A DNA stretch of 64,000 nt from Cricetomys ansorgei (GCA_026225945.1 JAMJFZ010000690.1:496001-560000); one strand, 5' to 3'; numbered from the stretch's first letter, positions 13,986 to 27,900 are shown. The notes: generated by a model from the letters alone, not told the origin. Numbers and translations: made by a program.

Positions 13986-14085
13986 TTGGTATTTTTTATT
14001 TTATTTTATGTGTGTGAGTTTTGTCTGTCTGTATGTCTCTGTACCACATTTGTGCCCAGTGCCCATGGAAGTTAGAAGCAAGCAT
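13986..14085 (-). repeat. B3-type SINE fragment, minus
   Basis: An A/T tail (ttttattttattttatgtg) is followed by gttttgtctgtctgtatgtc and gtgcccatggaagttagaag, the tail-side half of B3. The tRNA-like head is missing. Confidence 0.65.
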
Positions 14086-14330
14086 CAGATAGATTGGGGA
14101 GAATTTCTTTGCTCATGAATAACAGGCCAAGACATTACGAATCCCACAGAAACATCTGTTTCTTAGACTATTCCATACATCTCAGCTACAGAATCAAGGC
14201 ACAACAGACATTTTAAAAGCTATCTTACTAAAGAACACACATATATTTCATACCCAACATAACAAGTATAGTATATGGCATTAGTGGATAAAGATGTTCA
14301 TATATGCTACATTTTTTAAATAATGGTTTG

Positions 14331-14432
14331 GGGCCTGGAAAGACGGCTCAGCTCTTAAGAATATTGGATGTACTTCCAGGAACCCAAGTTCAATTCCCTG
14401 TACTCACATGGGCACATATGTGGAGGTGGTAG
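14331..14432 (+). repeat. B2-type SINE, plus, truncated
   Basis: The head gggcctggaaagacggctca corresponds to the B2 tRNA-like start (A box). The segment ttccaggaacccaagttcaattcc corresponds to the B box region. The tail half is missing. Confidence 0.75.
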
Positions 14433-14439
14433 GACTTCT

Positions 14440-14722
14440 AAGAGGCAGGGGTGAGTGGGAGGTATTCTAGTCCTTGGGGGGTATGTGATTGAAAAGGTTT
14501 ATGATCTCAGTCCCTTCTCCTTGTTATTTTTGAATTCCTGGCTATAAGGTAGATTATCTCCTCCATTACATACTCCTGCTATGATGTACTCTGCCATCAT
14601 AGGCCCAAATCAAAAAGGCCACTTAGCCATGTTTAGAAACCTCAGAAACTGTGACTCAAAACAAACCTTTCTTCTGTGATTAGCAATTGTTCCAGTAAGC
14701 AAAAGCAGCCTAACACACAGTT
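14440..14722 (+). mobile_element. MaLR-like LTR fragment
   Basis: The layout resembles ERVL-MaLR LTRs: catcataggcccaa, caaaacaaacctttcttctg and a terminal gcctaacacacag. It is highly diverged. The assignment is an inference. Confidence 0.35.
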
Positions 14723-14729
14723 AATATTT

Positions 14730-14941
14730 TTTTAAAGAATTGCTTATTTATTTAAATTTATGTGTTGTGTGATTATATGCACGTGCACAACATGCGTGCA
14801 GGATTCCACAGAGGTCAGAAGAGGGCCTTGGATCTCCTAAAACTAGAGTTACATGGAAGTTCACCATATGGGTGCTGGTAATTGAATCCTCCAGAAGAGC
14901 AATAAGTGGTCTTAACTACTGAGCCATCTCTCCAGCCCCAT
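14730..14941 (-). repeat. B2 SINE, minus
   Basis: The tail aattgcttatttatttaaat is followed by gaggtcagaagagggc, atgggtgctggtaattgaat and the end actgagccatctctccagcc. This is a near full-length reverse-complemented B2. Confidence 0.88.
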
Positions 14942-14967
14942 CATGTTACTCTTTTTCTCCCAGCCTT

Positions 14968-15098
14968 AACTTTTTTTTGTTTGTTTTGGTTTTTCAAGAC
15001 AAGGTTTCTCTGTCTTGAAACTCAAACTCACAGAAATCCACCTGCCTCTGCCTCCTGAGTGCTGAGATTAAAAGTGCGTGCCACCACCACCTAGCTCT
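14968..15098 (-). repeat. B1 SINE, minus
   Basis: A T-rich tail is followed by caagacaaggtttctctgtc, acctgcctctgcctcctgag and tgctgagattaaaagtgcg. Part of the middle is deleted compared with full-length B1. Confidence 0.88.
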
Positions 15099-15603
15099 AG
15101 CCTTAACTTTAAAGCCATCAGTTCCCCCAAAACGCTCTATCATTCTTTGTGGTTTTCACTACTGTGGATACTATTTAATATAAGAATAATCTGGAAAATG
15201 AGGATTCAAAAGGAATGCCCAATGCTGTACAAAAATGCCACTTCTGGTTTTTGTGCAGGATTTTATGAGATATTTTAAAAGCAAACTTGTAGGGTCTATA
15301 TGCCCTTTGATCTAGGAATATTACAGAAAGTATAGTCTTTAAGAAGTATGTATTTCTAGTTTGCTGTCCTTGATATCTTTTCTTTAGTCCTTAATCAATG
15401 TGAACTTTCCTTGGACCTTTTGTTCAACTCTGCCAACTTCTTCCCTTCCATCCCTTCCTATTTTCCTACCTTCCTTGCTTGCTTCTTTTATGTAGTTCTC
15501 TTCCCTCCTTCTCTTTTTCTTTCAAGTTTCCATTTTATCCCTCCTTTTACCATCACTGTCAGCTTTTAGAAAGAGCTTTTTATTAAAATTCCATTTTTAG
15601 TGG
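15099..15603. other. Intergenic, nothing recognised
   Basis: Contains a C/T-rich patch at about 15430-15550. No gene or named repeat is seen. Confidence 0.55.
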
Positions 15604-15992
15604 ACATTGTCCTGATTGGCTTTTTGTCAACTTGACACATACTTATTGAGAAAATATCCTCATTGGATTGCATGTAGGCAAGTCTGTGGGGCATTTTCTT
15701 GATTAAAGATTGATATAGGAGGATTGAGCTCACTGTATATATTGCCAACCCTAGGCTGACGATCTTGGGTGTTATAAGAAACCAAACTGAGAAAGCCATA
15801 AGCAACATTCTTCCATGGCCTCTATTTCATTTGCTGCTTCTAGGTTGGTTCCTGCCTTAAATTCCTGCCCTGACTTTCTCAGCGACAAGAGTGTGACCTG
15901 AGAGTTGTATCCTGAAATAAACCTTTCCCTCCCCAATTTGCCTTTGTTCATGGTTTTTTATCACAACAATAGAAACTCCAAGACAGACACAT
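15604..15992 (+). mobile_element. Abundant rodent LTR-like repeat (A type), plus
   Basis: The pattern is: tttttgtcaacttgacac, ggcaagtctgtggggcattt, tcttgattaa, tgaaataaacctttccctcc, ttttttatcacaacaatagaaactcc. The same order recurs at 38985-39388 and from 62585 onward. The aataaa and the 'tatcacaacaatagaaa' end are LTR-like. The family name is not certain. Confidence 0.65.
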
Positions 15993-17330
15993 AATCATTG
16001 TATATATTTGTATATATTTCTGGGTTGTGGTGTGATATCTCAACATACATGTACAACATGCAGAAAAAGATCAGATCCGGGTAATTAGCATGATCATCAC
16101 CGCAAACATTTTTTGTTTCTTTGTATTTAGAAGATTCAAATTATTGTTTTCTTACTATTAGAAGGCTTAAAATAATACTTTCTTTCAGGAAGTACACCTT
16201 CCAAGGACATACAGTTGGACAGGAGTGCTGGTAGCTTTGCAAAGGCCCTGGAGAATTTTGAACAGACTCTATTTTGTATTAGCTATTACCATGCTAATGT
16301 CACACTGCAGCAAGAAGGCTTAGCAGATGGCAATTCTGATGGATTTACACCCCCATTAACTCCACAGATTAGACTCTAAGTAAGGAAATCCCCATGTGAG
16401 CAAGGAACTAAATTATTAAGTAAAGTGGCATCAAATAAATAGCTGGGATGGATCATTTGTGATCTTATGTTTATAGGTCATGTCCTGTAAACCTATGGGA
16501 ATAGCATCCTAGGACACATGAGAGTGGAGGTAATTGTCCTAGATGCAGCCTTCTCAGGGCCTGAGTTGAATTCTTGCCTTGCTACTAATGAACCCTTTGA
16601 CTTTGAACATATTAATTCAATTCTTTGAGTCTCAGTGTCCTTACCTTAAAAAATCTGGATAATAGTGTATTTACTTCCTAATGTTGAGAATTAAACAAAA
16701 AGAGACATGGAAAAAAAAAACTTAACATGGTATCTATCTCATAATAAAAACCCCAGGTGGTTACATACTATTATCCATTCTGAAAAGTAAAACTAAGTCT
16801 AACTCTTTTAGCTTCTTCATACTTATGTGATCTAATTTCATAGTCATACTGACTCCAACAAGTACAGATTAAGTTGGTAACTGAAGGGCTTGAGATCTTA
16901 TCCTATTTGATCTAGTGAGAGCCAAGATGCTTTCTTTCTAAATTACAGAATGAAGTTTCACTCATAGAAAAACAAATCCAGCCAGAGTAATCTTAACACC
17001 CATTTTTCAAGTTTGAATCACCACAAACTGATGGAATGAAGGCCAGATGTTGTCTCCACTTTGAGTAAAATTGGAGCTACTGAGGTACTCCAAGTTAGGA
17101 GACTCAAGGCTTCTATGGCCTACGGGTGCATCTGCCCATCTTCCGCTCTAAAAAGAAAGATGATTTATGAAGCAAATCTCATCTGTAGAGAAAGCTATTA
17201 CTACCTTTTATGTAAACATCTCTCTGAGAGGATCCAGTTCACAGTCTCCTTAACTGTACAGGAAAGCTACCTCTAAGCTCCAACTGTAAGTGTTCTTGCT
17301 CAGATGGAAAGGTATCTTGTCAGTCAGGGG
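15993..17330. other. Intergenic, nothing recognised
   Basis: No supportable gene. The sequence is mostly unique-looking and AT-rich. Confidence 0.5.
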
Positions 17331-17336
17331 CCAAAG

Positions 17337-17725
17337 AGTACCACAACATCACATTGTACAACAAATCTCACACAAGAGATTTATTGAGAGGGGGGAAAAA
17401 CAGGAGGGTGACTGCCTCTGCTTGGGTGAGAAACAGCAGAGAACTGAGCAAGGAACTGGGTTTATATAGGGTTTCTTGGGAGCAGAGGTTTCCAGGATGG
17501 CCTGGGTTTGGTAGGATTTTGTGACCTGATCTCGAACTTGTTTGTTTTCTGTAGAGTGGGGCCTATCCACTTTTCCACCCGGAGCTAGAACAACTATTAG
17601 GGCCTTCAGAGATGTCTGGGGAGGAAGGGTATATTGAGAGGCTGGGAATGGCCATTAAGGCTGTTAATGAGTTCTGCGGGTTGCAGGGGAGGGCCTAGCT
17701 GCTTGCAGGCCATGAAGGTCCTACA
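17337..17725 (-). mobile_element. Endogenous-retrovirus solo LTR, minus
   Basis: Read on the minus strand, there is a tatataaaccc TATA box followed about 90 bp later by a polyadenylation signal (caataaatctcttgtgtgag). This is a U3-R-U5 arrangement. The hexamer ccaaag occurs at 17331-17336 and 17726-17731 and may be the target-site duplication. The minus-strand start is TG but the far end is not a canonical CA, so the boundaries are tentative. No internal viral genes are attached. Confidence 0.55.
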
Positions 17726-17731
17726 CCAAAG

Positions 17732-18087
17732 CCTTTGTTCACAAAATTTGGACAATGCAGAAAATGTGTAAAAACAGTCAAGGAGAATCATTCCCTAACT
17801 GCTGTCACCTATAATATGAAGACACAGTATTAGCTCTTCCCCTGGAGTCAACCCATAACCAAGAAATAAGAACTAGTAGCTTTACAAGAGCAAACCCATG
17901 AGTTGTTTCACTCAGCTAAATCATTTGGATATACAGAAGAAAGCAAAGCCAACAACAAATTAATACAGTTACCTAGTAAAATCCCTATCTTTTGGACTTA
18001 CTATTTTCTTCTCTAATACTAACATGACTTTATCTGTCACATTTTTCAGCACATTGTTAAATAATATTAAAAACAGAGGGAAGGGCT
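17732..18087. other. Intergenic, nothing recognised
   Basis: No features are supported. Confidence 0.5.
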
Positions 18088-18470
18088 CTCAAGGTCTCAC
18101 CATTTGTGTAGGAGCTATTGGCAGTTTGGGGCTGCTAGAAGAGTGAGAGTTTTCTTCAGGGGTGGGGCCCCAGTAGATGGCCCAACACCCATATGCATTT
18201 GGGTAGCATTAATTGACTGAATGCATTATTAGGGGGGAGGAGGAAGGAAGGAACAAAGGAAAGAAGAAAGAAAAGAGAGAAGAAGGGAAGGGAAGAGGAA
18301 GGAAGGAGGAGATGTGAGGGAGATGAAGTTGGGAGGTTGATGCATGTAGAGATATGGAAAGAGTTAGAATTGGGGAATAGAGATGAATATGATAAAAAAA
18401 ATATATTTTGTTATTATTTGTTACATATTATATATATAATGTATATATCATATACATGAAAATAAATATT
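18088..18470 (+). mobile_element. LINE-1 3' UTR fragment, plus
   Basis: It has the same 3' UTR landmarks as other copies here: gctattggcagtttggggctg, ggccccagtagatggccc, catatgcatttgggtag, gaagttgggagg and gatgaatatgat. An expanded GGAA-rich purine tract lies at 18236-18310 and an AT-rich tail follows. Confidence 0.6.
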
Positions 18471-19549
18471 CTTTAAGAATGAATGTTGATTTCTAAAGAA
18501 TTGGCAATTCACATAAAACACTATTAAAGTATTTAGCTCAATCTTGTAAATCTTAGTGAGATTTGGAATAAGTAGCTGTTTTGGTTGAAGGGTGTGTCTT
18601 ATAAAAAACCCCATCTCGAATTAACAATGATAAGAGTATATGTGTGTGATCTTCTAGTTACTTCATTAGAAAATATAGCACATAGCACACAGACATTTCA
18701 GAGAAAGAAGGTTCTATGTTACACATGCCTTAGAAGGTACATAAAGATAAGCTTTGACATGGAGTCCAAGTGTTCAGATTCTAGAAGAGTCATCTCAAGA
18801 GTCATAACTAACTTGAAGGGGGCAACACATTAGCAAGGTCACCATGTCAGATCCACACAAGGATTCAAACCATTGCTCTTCAGAGATTTTCCTATGAACT
18901 ACACACTAAGACCACTGATATTGGTTGCCTTGTTTCTGATAGAATAATATTCTAGTCCTGGGGATGTTCAGATCTAGTCCAAACTTATAATCAGTATACT
19001 TTCAAATTGTTAATAGAAATAACTTTGTGGACTTAATAGAGATATTATCATAAAATAATTGAGAATTTTTAGTATATTTGATTATAGAACAAGCTCAGTG
19101 GGCTATACAGAATGCATACAATATAGTAACATCTTTGCATAAATATTTATCTTTCTTAGTGCCCTTTAATTTAATCGAGAAGTTTCACTTCTGTTTTTCT
19201 TTCTACAATGACAGGTAAGGACTTTATTCTAGACCATAGACACCTGACTTAAAACATGTACTTTAACTGTGTGATGATGAATTGGGGAGAACCCTTTTAG
19301 AAATGTTCACGCACCAGGAAAATCAGTCATTTCTTGACAGCATTAAATGCTGCTCATTTGCTTCATTTGAGTTAACTGACAGAAAAAAGGAGAGAAATGG
19401 TGTCCATTTCACTTGATTACCCAGTAGTCAGATTATATCATGAAAATAATGGAATTTAGTATATTTCCTGATATGAGAGCATCAAACAGAATGCAACAAC
19501 AAAAGCCCAAATTAGGAGACTATTATAAAAGAGGAAGTCTTCCTTTCCC

Positions 19550-19552
<3 letters not shown>
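18471..19552. other. Intergenic, nothing recognised
   Basis: AT-rich and non-coding. Short chance ORFs only. Confidence 0.5.

Positions 19553-19599
<47 letters not shown>
19553..19599. repeat. (TC)n microsatellite
   Basis: About 23 TC dinucleotides. Seen directly. Confidence 0.95.
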
Positions 19600-19602
<3 letters not shown>

Positions 19603-20351
19603 ACAACTGTCTGGCTTGCTACCTTGACTTGTGATCTTTTACTCTCACATACATTGTTATGTGTTATATCACATATATCTGTTATGATATGACATAGTCC
19701 AAAGTGCCCATGAAAAAACTGGTGCCATGATATTTGGACTATCAGTCTCTAAAACCATGAGTTAAATAAACTTTTCTTTATGCATTATCCAGACTGTTGT
19801 ATTTTGTCGTAGCAATAGGAAAGTGCCTAATACAGCACTTTCAAGAAATGTTCTCTTTGTCTTAAAAGAACCTAGACATACTCATCATTTACCCTTAAAA
19901 ACCCTGTCTTTCTTCAATACTCTGAACAAGTCTTTGCTTTCCGTGTCATGAAAATTGTGCATTACAGTGCCTTACTTGTCGATATTAAACTCTTTTTATA
20001 GAGAACCATTCTCTGTGTTATTATTTGTTACTAAATTTTACTTTCTAGGAGCCGAGTCCCCTCTTTATTTATTCATTCTGTATAGCACTCCACTAGTTTT
20101 CACTGAGAAACAAACAGACAACATGCTATGTGCTTGGCTCTTTGTGCATGAACTGTCTAGCACATGCGCATAGACCAATCATCAATGAAGTTTAAAAAGA
20201 GTGAAAACCAATAGTCAGAAATCCAATTCACCAAATGACTGATTTTTAAAACTAATTCATTAAATATTCAATCTGAATACTGACTAATTTGCAAACAGCA
20301 ACAATGCCAAATTTTTCATTGGCTGAAAATTTCCTTTAAGAAATAGCATTC
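19600..20351. other. Intergenic with an LTR-like remnant
   Basis: At about 19720-19835 the words gagttaaataaacttttctt and gtcgtagcaataggaaagt resemble the 3' end of the MaLR-like repeats elsewhere in the window. The rest is unrecognised. Confidence 0.4.
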
Positions 20352-20505
20352 TTGCAAGATGTGGAGGCTCATGCTTTTAATCACAGCACTTAAGCGGCAG
20401 AGGCAGACAGATCTCTGTGAGTTCAAGGTAAGCCTGGTCTACATAGTGTGTTCCAGGCCATCAGCGCTACATAATGAGACCCTGTCCCAATAAAAAGAAA
20501 ATAAA
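20352..20505 (+). repeat. B1 SINE, plus
   Basis: tgtggaggctcatgctttta, gcacttaagcggcagaggca, agttcaaggtaagcctggtc and an A-rich tail follow the B1 consensus order. Confidence 0.88.
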
Positions 20506-23500
20506 TGAAATAGTCTTAACTATATTCCATGGCTATAGACAGCTTATTCTTAGAATCATACTTTTCTTGACTATAATAAGTAAAATATTAAATTTTGTTT
20601 TAGAATATACGCAAGAACATATTATATTTCATTAACATGATTCTCAAAGCTATGAACTTTAATGAAATATATTTTCATGAAGTTAAAAACACCATAAAAC
20701 CCAGTACTTTTAATAAGTCAGTGTCCAAGAGAAAGTACTTGCTAATTGACTAGACTCAAGAATACTGTTGTTAAAATAAAGGTCTGGTACTTAGAGACTT
20801 GGATGAATTTGCCATTAAGTGATTTGGACATTGGCAAATTAACTGTCAGCAAATTGAATCTTGCCTCTCCTCTGCCTTTCAGCTGACATTGGCATCCCTA
20901 CTGCAAGTCCTCCTCTATCACAGCAATTTTATGCCATTTTGAGTTTCTTTAAATGTCTTATTCCCTGTTTCCATTGCAAGCTCCATCTAAATCTGTTGTG
21001 CTAAGACTCTGTTTCACTTATCTTGTGTCCCAGAACCCAGCACAGAATCGTCACCTCAGTAGCTGGCCTTACTGAATGCGTCTTACAAATCATTGTAGTC
21101 CTATGTGTCTTATCTTTCACACACTCTCATTGTTTTCAGTCCACTTTCTGTTGCTATAATATAATGCTTGAGACTACACAACATTTTCCAAGGTCTGATC
21201 ATTTCTTTGTTACTCTTAAAGACTTATTTTTGCCTGGACTCAGACTTAGAAGTAGAAGCTCTCAGCTAGGACAGCCAATGTCTCTTGGCGACATGTTACT
21301 GGCATTTTTCTTTGGCTTCTTTCATTCCCCTGGTCAAAAGTTAGTCATATTCAGCAGCTTCCTCCTTGTTTTTTTTTTAATTAGTGCCTTATTTTTACAG
21401 AACAATACTGCCTTTGTGTTGCATGACAAGAGAAGGAAGATGTTGAATCTCAGGTGCTGGGCTTCTTACCTTCTTTGTTTAAGGGCTTTCTGACAACATA
21501 TTGGCAGACATCACCCTCTTTAGAGACATTGAAAAGCTTTCAGCTGATAGTTCTTTTGGGTCTAGGAATACCTTTTCTCCTTTTTACAAATAATTAAGTT
21601 GAGAACACTCAGTAATGCCCCTTACTCAACGGCAGGTACACACTTTGATGAGTCAAGATGCCTTGCGTTGCGAGAAAACACTGTTTGTTGTTCCCACAAC
21701 TGATTTGGACTACATAGTTCCTCCACTCTTCACCCAGAGCATCAGTAGCTTCTTATAGAAAATACGATGCTTGGTTTCATCATCCATCCAGTTCAGTGAG
21801 CTTCTACCAGGTGGTGGATGTTCCCACCAGATTCAGCTTCATCTCAACACAGCTAAACATATAGAAGATACCGTGAAAAAGAGCAAGACCAGATCATTTT
21901 AAAAGGAAATAGTTTTACTTTTGACTTGTGATTTTGGATGCCATGGCATCCAAATTTGGATGATATGGCGCGGGCTTCTGCTCAGCTTCTAATGATAGCC
22001 ACATGCTGCTTAATTCATGGCCAAAAAATCAGAAGGGATAGCAGGAATGTGTGAAGGAACAAGGAAGATCAAATTCCCATGAGAGCTAAGCCATTTCTGG
22101 AAGAAAACAAGCTATTTGTGCAAATGGGTCCCTCCTGACCTCAAATACATCTTAAAGTACCTATCACCTTCAAACATCATTACATTGGAGATCAAGCATG
22201 GACACAACTTTTTGTGGGAACAACTTATATTCAAATTACAGCATTATCATTTTGTAAAAGAGAAAACTGAGGATGAAATTACACAGTAAATACATGATAG
22301 ATGGATTCCAGAACTTGTTTAGCAACCAATCAATATTATGAGCTCTAAAAACATATTGAATGGATTAACTGTTTATTAATGTTCATTCGTAGAGTAACTA
22401 TTTGGGAAACTATGGGTTTATGTGAGCTTCTACGTATGTTTTGTCCATGAAGCATGTGGAAAGGGCTCTGAACTGGGCCTCTAGGAGTCATCTTTGGAAT
22501 CCATGTCAGAGATACTTCAACATGAGTGTTACCACTTTGCGCATCACTAGAAAAGTGAACATCCAAAGATCATCTCTGACTTGTGAGCTCCAGGAATTAT
22601 ATACCACGCCTGACAAATCTGCATCCAAAATGAAACAAAAAGAACACTCTGTGTCCTGGCTTCCAATCTGCACACTGGGATATTTGGTAATGCAAAAATA
22701 GGAGCATTATCACATCTGTAAGTGGCTTGGCCAACATAAACAAAATAAGTCAGCACCACTTCATTCTTCTAAATGTTTCATGAATTACTCTTATTTGTAC
22801 AACTAGAAATACACCCAGATTCTAGCCACATGGAGCCTGAAATTTGCAGTTCTTGTTGGTTGAATGTAGAAGAAGGATGAGGTGGAAAGTAGATGCCAAT
22901 CTATCTCCTTTAGTATCCATACTTAATTAATCTGGTATTGTCTAATAACACATACTTCACATGGACACACACTGACAGAATGTCTGATTTCTTTGTTCAG
23001 GCGATGGGGAGGATTAATCCTAGTTTATCTATACCTTTTTTCTTAACCTTACTGTCAGCTAAAATATATAACATTGGCATTGAAAATGAGAAGTTGGAAA
23101 GTTTGAAAGAAGAGGAAGTGAAAAAGGGTGGTGTAATCTGGCTGATGTGGCTCTAAGCCTCCGGTCTGACTATTATCAGAACATTGTCCCAGTGAGCCAG
23201 TCTGCCAGACAAGATAGTCACAGTCATTAGAGTTATTTTGCCATTTAGCTTGGCTTCCTGCCATCACATATGTTCATCCCCAAATGAGTGTTTCTGGTCA
23301 AATCCTCAGAGAGACCTTCAAAAGATGACATATGGGAGAAAGGGCAACCATGCCAGAGATAGAAGAGCCCATTTCCACTGAGACTACGAACAGATGCCCA
23401 AGAGTCACAAAAACACAAATGTCTCCTAAAGAGGGGGATAAAAGTAACACAAGATGGATTTGTTCAATGCAGACAAGAAAGGATAACAAAAACCAATATT

Positions 23501-23825
23501 CTCTAGCACTAACAATTCAGGCACTAACAAGATAGGTAAGAATTGATTGTTGGATGCATGTTAATGCATTACAAAAGTGAAGCACAAAGAGTAGATGCTA
23601 GTCTATGTGGCATGAGAACATCTTCAACTGCATCTAGCAGAACTAGTCAGGACACAAATGTTCTCTTGAGCCAAAAAGATCTGTTAGACCTTCTGACAAT
23701 GAAAGGGAGAATATAGTATCTGTAGCAAAAATTCCTTCTCAATTAGCCCATCCTGTGACCTTTTATATTTAGACTGTTTTCAGTTGTAATGGTTCCTGTT
23801 ACTTTATATTGCTTATCCTGCTGCA
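20506..23825. other. Intergenic, nothing firmly recognised
   Basis: The longest frame (21023-21493, 156 codons) is hydrophobic by composition and overlaps an old repeat-like stretch (ctttctgttgctataatata at about 21147). I do not support it as a gene. No splice-framed exon pair was found. Confidence 0.5.
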
Positions 23826-24345
23826 GGTGGGAGTATAGCAGTCTAGCTGCTATTGAAGCCAGTATGGAAATTTCTCAAAAACATAAAAATAGATCTACTA
23901 AATAACCAGCTATACCACTCTTGAATCCTGACTTGAAGGACTTGAAGTTGGCATATAACAGCCATACTTGCACATCATTAATTATTGCAGCACTATTCAT
24001 AGTAGCTAAGTTATACAACCAATGTATGTATCCATCAACTGGGAAATGAATAAAGAATATATTATATAAAATATAATTCATATATACATATATATGAATT
24101 TTATTGAACCATACATAAATGTTACTACAGAAATATGGATACAACTGGAGATAATCACAGTAAGTAAACTAATTCACAGAAAGACAACTATTGAAAGTTT
24201 TTGGCCAGCAAGAGGGTTTAGTGTGTAAAAAAAACTTAACTAACATCAAGCCTGATGACTTCAGTTCAGTCCCTGGGACCCATAGGGTGGAACAAGAGAA
24301 ATGATGTTTGCAAGTTGTCTTCTGGCAAGTAGCATGCGTGCACGT

Positions 24346-24397
<52 letters not shown>

Positions 24398-24925
24398 TGT
24401 AATTAAAATTGTTTTGATATTTTCTCTCATTTGTGAGCCATACATTTAATAAAGATATATAAAACAATGTATGTATATATGACATAAGAGAAGAAGTGAC
24501 ATTTTCTCATGGACTAAAGGTATGGGAAAGGCATAAATGAGGGGAAGAACTGGGCCTGGTGTATCTGTATCAAGAATTCTAGGCAAGCCAGGGGTATATA
24601 GTAGTACTCTGTCTCAAAAAATTTAAGCAAATAAATAAAAGGAGAAGGAGCTATGGGAGGAGAAATATGCTCAAAGTGCATTATACACTTTTATGAAAAT
24701 GTCTTGATATGACTCAGTACCATGTATACAGAATACACACCAGTGGGAAGAAATAAATATATGTACTTACTTAAAAAACAAATGTTCCAAGTGGGTGGGG
24801 TAGGGAGAGTATATAATAGGAGGAGAGGGAAAATGGTAACCTGGGAGAAATGGAGGGAAAGTAGGAAGGATGTTGAAATGTATTATACAAAAGAAGAAAA
24901 ATAAATTTAAATAAATAAATAAGCA
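23826..24925 (+). mobile_element. LINE-1 ORF2 end and 3' UTR, plus, truncated
   Basis: The sequence follows the mammalian L1 ORF2 C-terminus to 3' UTR order (gcagcactattcatagtagc, tccatcaactgggaaatgaa, atatggatacaactggag) and ends in an A-rich tail with aataaatttaaataaataaa. Many stops show it is dead. A B3-type SINE (24213-24405) interrupts it. Confidence 0.7.
24213..24405 (+). repeat. B3-type SINE with (CA)n, inserted in L1
   Basis: The body contains aagcctgatgacttcagttc, gtccctgggacccat and ttgcaagttgtcttctg, then a (CA)n tract at 24348-24392. The L1 sequence resumes after it, so this insertion is younger than the L1. Confidence 0.75.
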
Positions 24926-27900
24926 AATGTCCTTACTACTCTTTCCCTTTTCATTCCATAAATGCAGAAAATCAACTCTGTATTGTGAGTAAAAATTAAA
25001 CATTAGTCGCCTGTTTCCTCTTCCTTTGCAGGTATTAAGATATATGTTTTGCATAATTACATCATTTAATATTTATATCACATTCTAAAAGAAGTTCTAC
25101 CCTCTGGAATTTAGAATTGTAGAAACTAACACATCAAGTCTAGTATACAAATTTCATCACTATCTTTTATTTCATCTTTCAGTGTCTTTTCCATAAACAT
25201 CTAGGGAATAACTTCTCAGGTCAGTCCCCACTGCTGGGATCTGAAGGGCCAAACAAATGGCCCAGACACTAGTTTTACAGTATATATCTTCCAGCTGTGG
25301 GATTGTGACATATTAACAGGCCATCTGGTCTCAGGTCCTCATTCTTGACTACTTATTTTCATTGGTTATTTCAAAGCTGTACTTTCCCCTAGCAATGAAT
25401 AATAGTTCCAGTTTACTTCTGAAACATGTTAGTTTTTCTTCTCCTGCTGAGAAACGGTTTCCCAGGAAGAATCCAAGTGTTTCAAAGGCATAATTTATAC
25501 ACAGAGCTTAAGAGTGCACATCAGCTGGTGGTTCATGGTTCCTTTTGCTTTGCTTTGCTTTTCAAACAACGGAAGGAAGCCAAGTCAACATTTTAAAATA
25601 GTTAAAGCCCGGGGAAATGGAAATCAGTTCAAATTAACACAGCTATGAACTAGAGTGATTTTTAAATCTTACAAATGTTGAAATATCTAAGGAAGGAAAG
25701 TAAATTATGGGGACAGTGTACTTTTCATAGTTTGAGGTCACATGTGGCAAAAATCAAATGAGCTGTTTTAGGCAGAAGGGGCATCTGCAAGACATGTCAT
25801 AGAACTAAGGGACAGAAATTAAATTGGACCTCGGGGAGTAAGAACAATAACCTGAAAGGAAACAAATAAGTGAAACATGACTAAAGTGTGAGAGTATGTG
25901 TGTATGTATGCAAGTATGCATGTGCATGCACACATGTGTGTTCACATATACATATAAAAGTGTATCTGTTGAGTAGCTTTTTGGTTTCCATATCATATGG
26001 AAGGATACATAACCTTAAAGACTCCAAATTTAAATATTATTATCTCAAAAACATTCACAATATAACTGTCTTTTAGTACCAACTGAAGTTTCCAAGGGAA
26101 AAGCATCTAGTGCCATTAATACAATATTGATCCAGACATTATCAGCCAGTGTTGACTGATGCACTTATATATCATCATCAGGTCTTCACAGAGTGTCCTC
26201 TATACAACTAATCTCTTAACAAATATGTCTCAGGGCCTACTAAGCCAGTCTCTGTGCAAACAACAGTAATCACATGGACTTTGCATTCAAGTGAGTTGAT
26301 TTTAAAGTGACATTATAGTTTATAGCCTGTACCAACCCTCCGACAAAAATTTCCACAACATGACTTCAATAATCTTAAAAACTGCTCTAAATTATAAAAC
26401 AGTATCTCATAGGATTTCTCTAAGATGCCAGGCCCTAATATGAATTTGTAGGCTGTATGCATTCACTCCTTTTCTACATTCATTGACTCTTTATATATTT
26501 ATTCTGGTCCAGATGCTGATCAACTTGGATGCCCTGGTCTTGAGGAGCTTGACTGTCTTATGAGAGACTTATACTTCTGAACAAAATTTAGCAAGACATT
26601 TATTAAAGCACAGGGGCAAATATATAAATGGAAAATACTGAGGGAATAGTGGGCAATGGGGTCCATTTAACATGAGAGGGAACAAACCTGCAAAGGTAAT
26701 TTTGTGATGCTTTAACCTTGAACTAGAAAGAACATATTGAATCCTACATATATTGTATAGGATAGGGCCCTATCAAATGGCTAAACCTTTTATAACTCTA
26801 CTTCAGAACTGAGATATGTAGCATAGTTACACCCAAGCAAGAACCCTTAATAACAACTCAAAACTGCCTTAGTTGGGACTGTTATTTCTTTTTCTCCCCT
26901 ACTCAGTTGGTATAATGTTACTCATATGTACGTTTTCCGGGCTGACCATTTGATATTGGATAACCAATTGGTGTGCTCCCTGGGGAGGCCCATTTCTCCC
27001 ATTCTCAGCATTCCATAGTTGCCATTAGTTCTCTGAGTTGGTTTGAGGCCTCCTGGATTTCCCATACTCCATCCTACCCCCTCTCCACTTAACCATGTCT
27101 ACTTTCATCCTTGTTCAGCTCATATTTAGGCAAGTCAGTCATGTGTTGAGATTTTATGGGTGTAGCTTCTGACATTGCTAGGAAACAGAATCCCACAACA
27201 CACTCCAGTACCTCTGAATTTTACAATCTTTCTGTCCCTTCTTCCATAATAGTTCCCAAACTTAGGTGTGGGGCTTATTTTGTAGATGTATCCGTTGGAG
27301 GTTGGAGCTGGGATCCACTGCATTTTGATTGGTTGTGGTTTTCTGTAATGGTCTCCATGTGTTGCAAAGAGAAGTTTCCTTGATGAGAGATGAGGACTAG
27401 TATTTTTTTTAATTAACCAACTATATAATGTGTAATTTGTTCCTAAATGTAAGTACCACTTTCTTCTTCAATAGAAACCTTTCTTCCCCCATCCCCAGGA
27501 CTCCTCCACATTCTGAATTAAAGTCGTCTGAATTAGAATTTTTGAGAGGTTTCTACTAAAACATGATGTATTTTATCATGTTCCCGTCTCATGCATCATT
27601 TCAAAGATGAATGGTGGTTTTCTGGCTATTTGTGGTATTTTGTCTTTCAGGCTTGTACTCTAAGATTGGTATAGATTTCCCTTAACTCTCACAATGTGGC
27701 ACTATAAGAAAAAACTTAAGTTATTATGCATCATACTCTTTCCTTAAGTAACTAGTTCTCACACTTCAGTAAGTATAACACTGGATGGAGTTATTGAATC
27801 AGATTCCTGGCCTCCTTTCTCTAGCATTTATGATTCAGAAGACCTGGGATGGGCCTCCGAATTTGCATTTCTTACAAGTTCCAAGTTGACATGGAAACTC

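Noticed and set aside
21023..21493. 156-codon frame as a membrane protein
   Set aside because: The hydrophobicity follows T-rich composition, and the frame overlaps old repeat-like sequence. There is no promoter or splice evidence.
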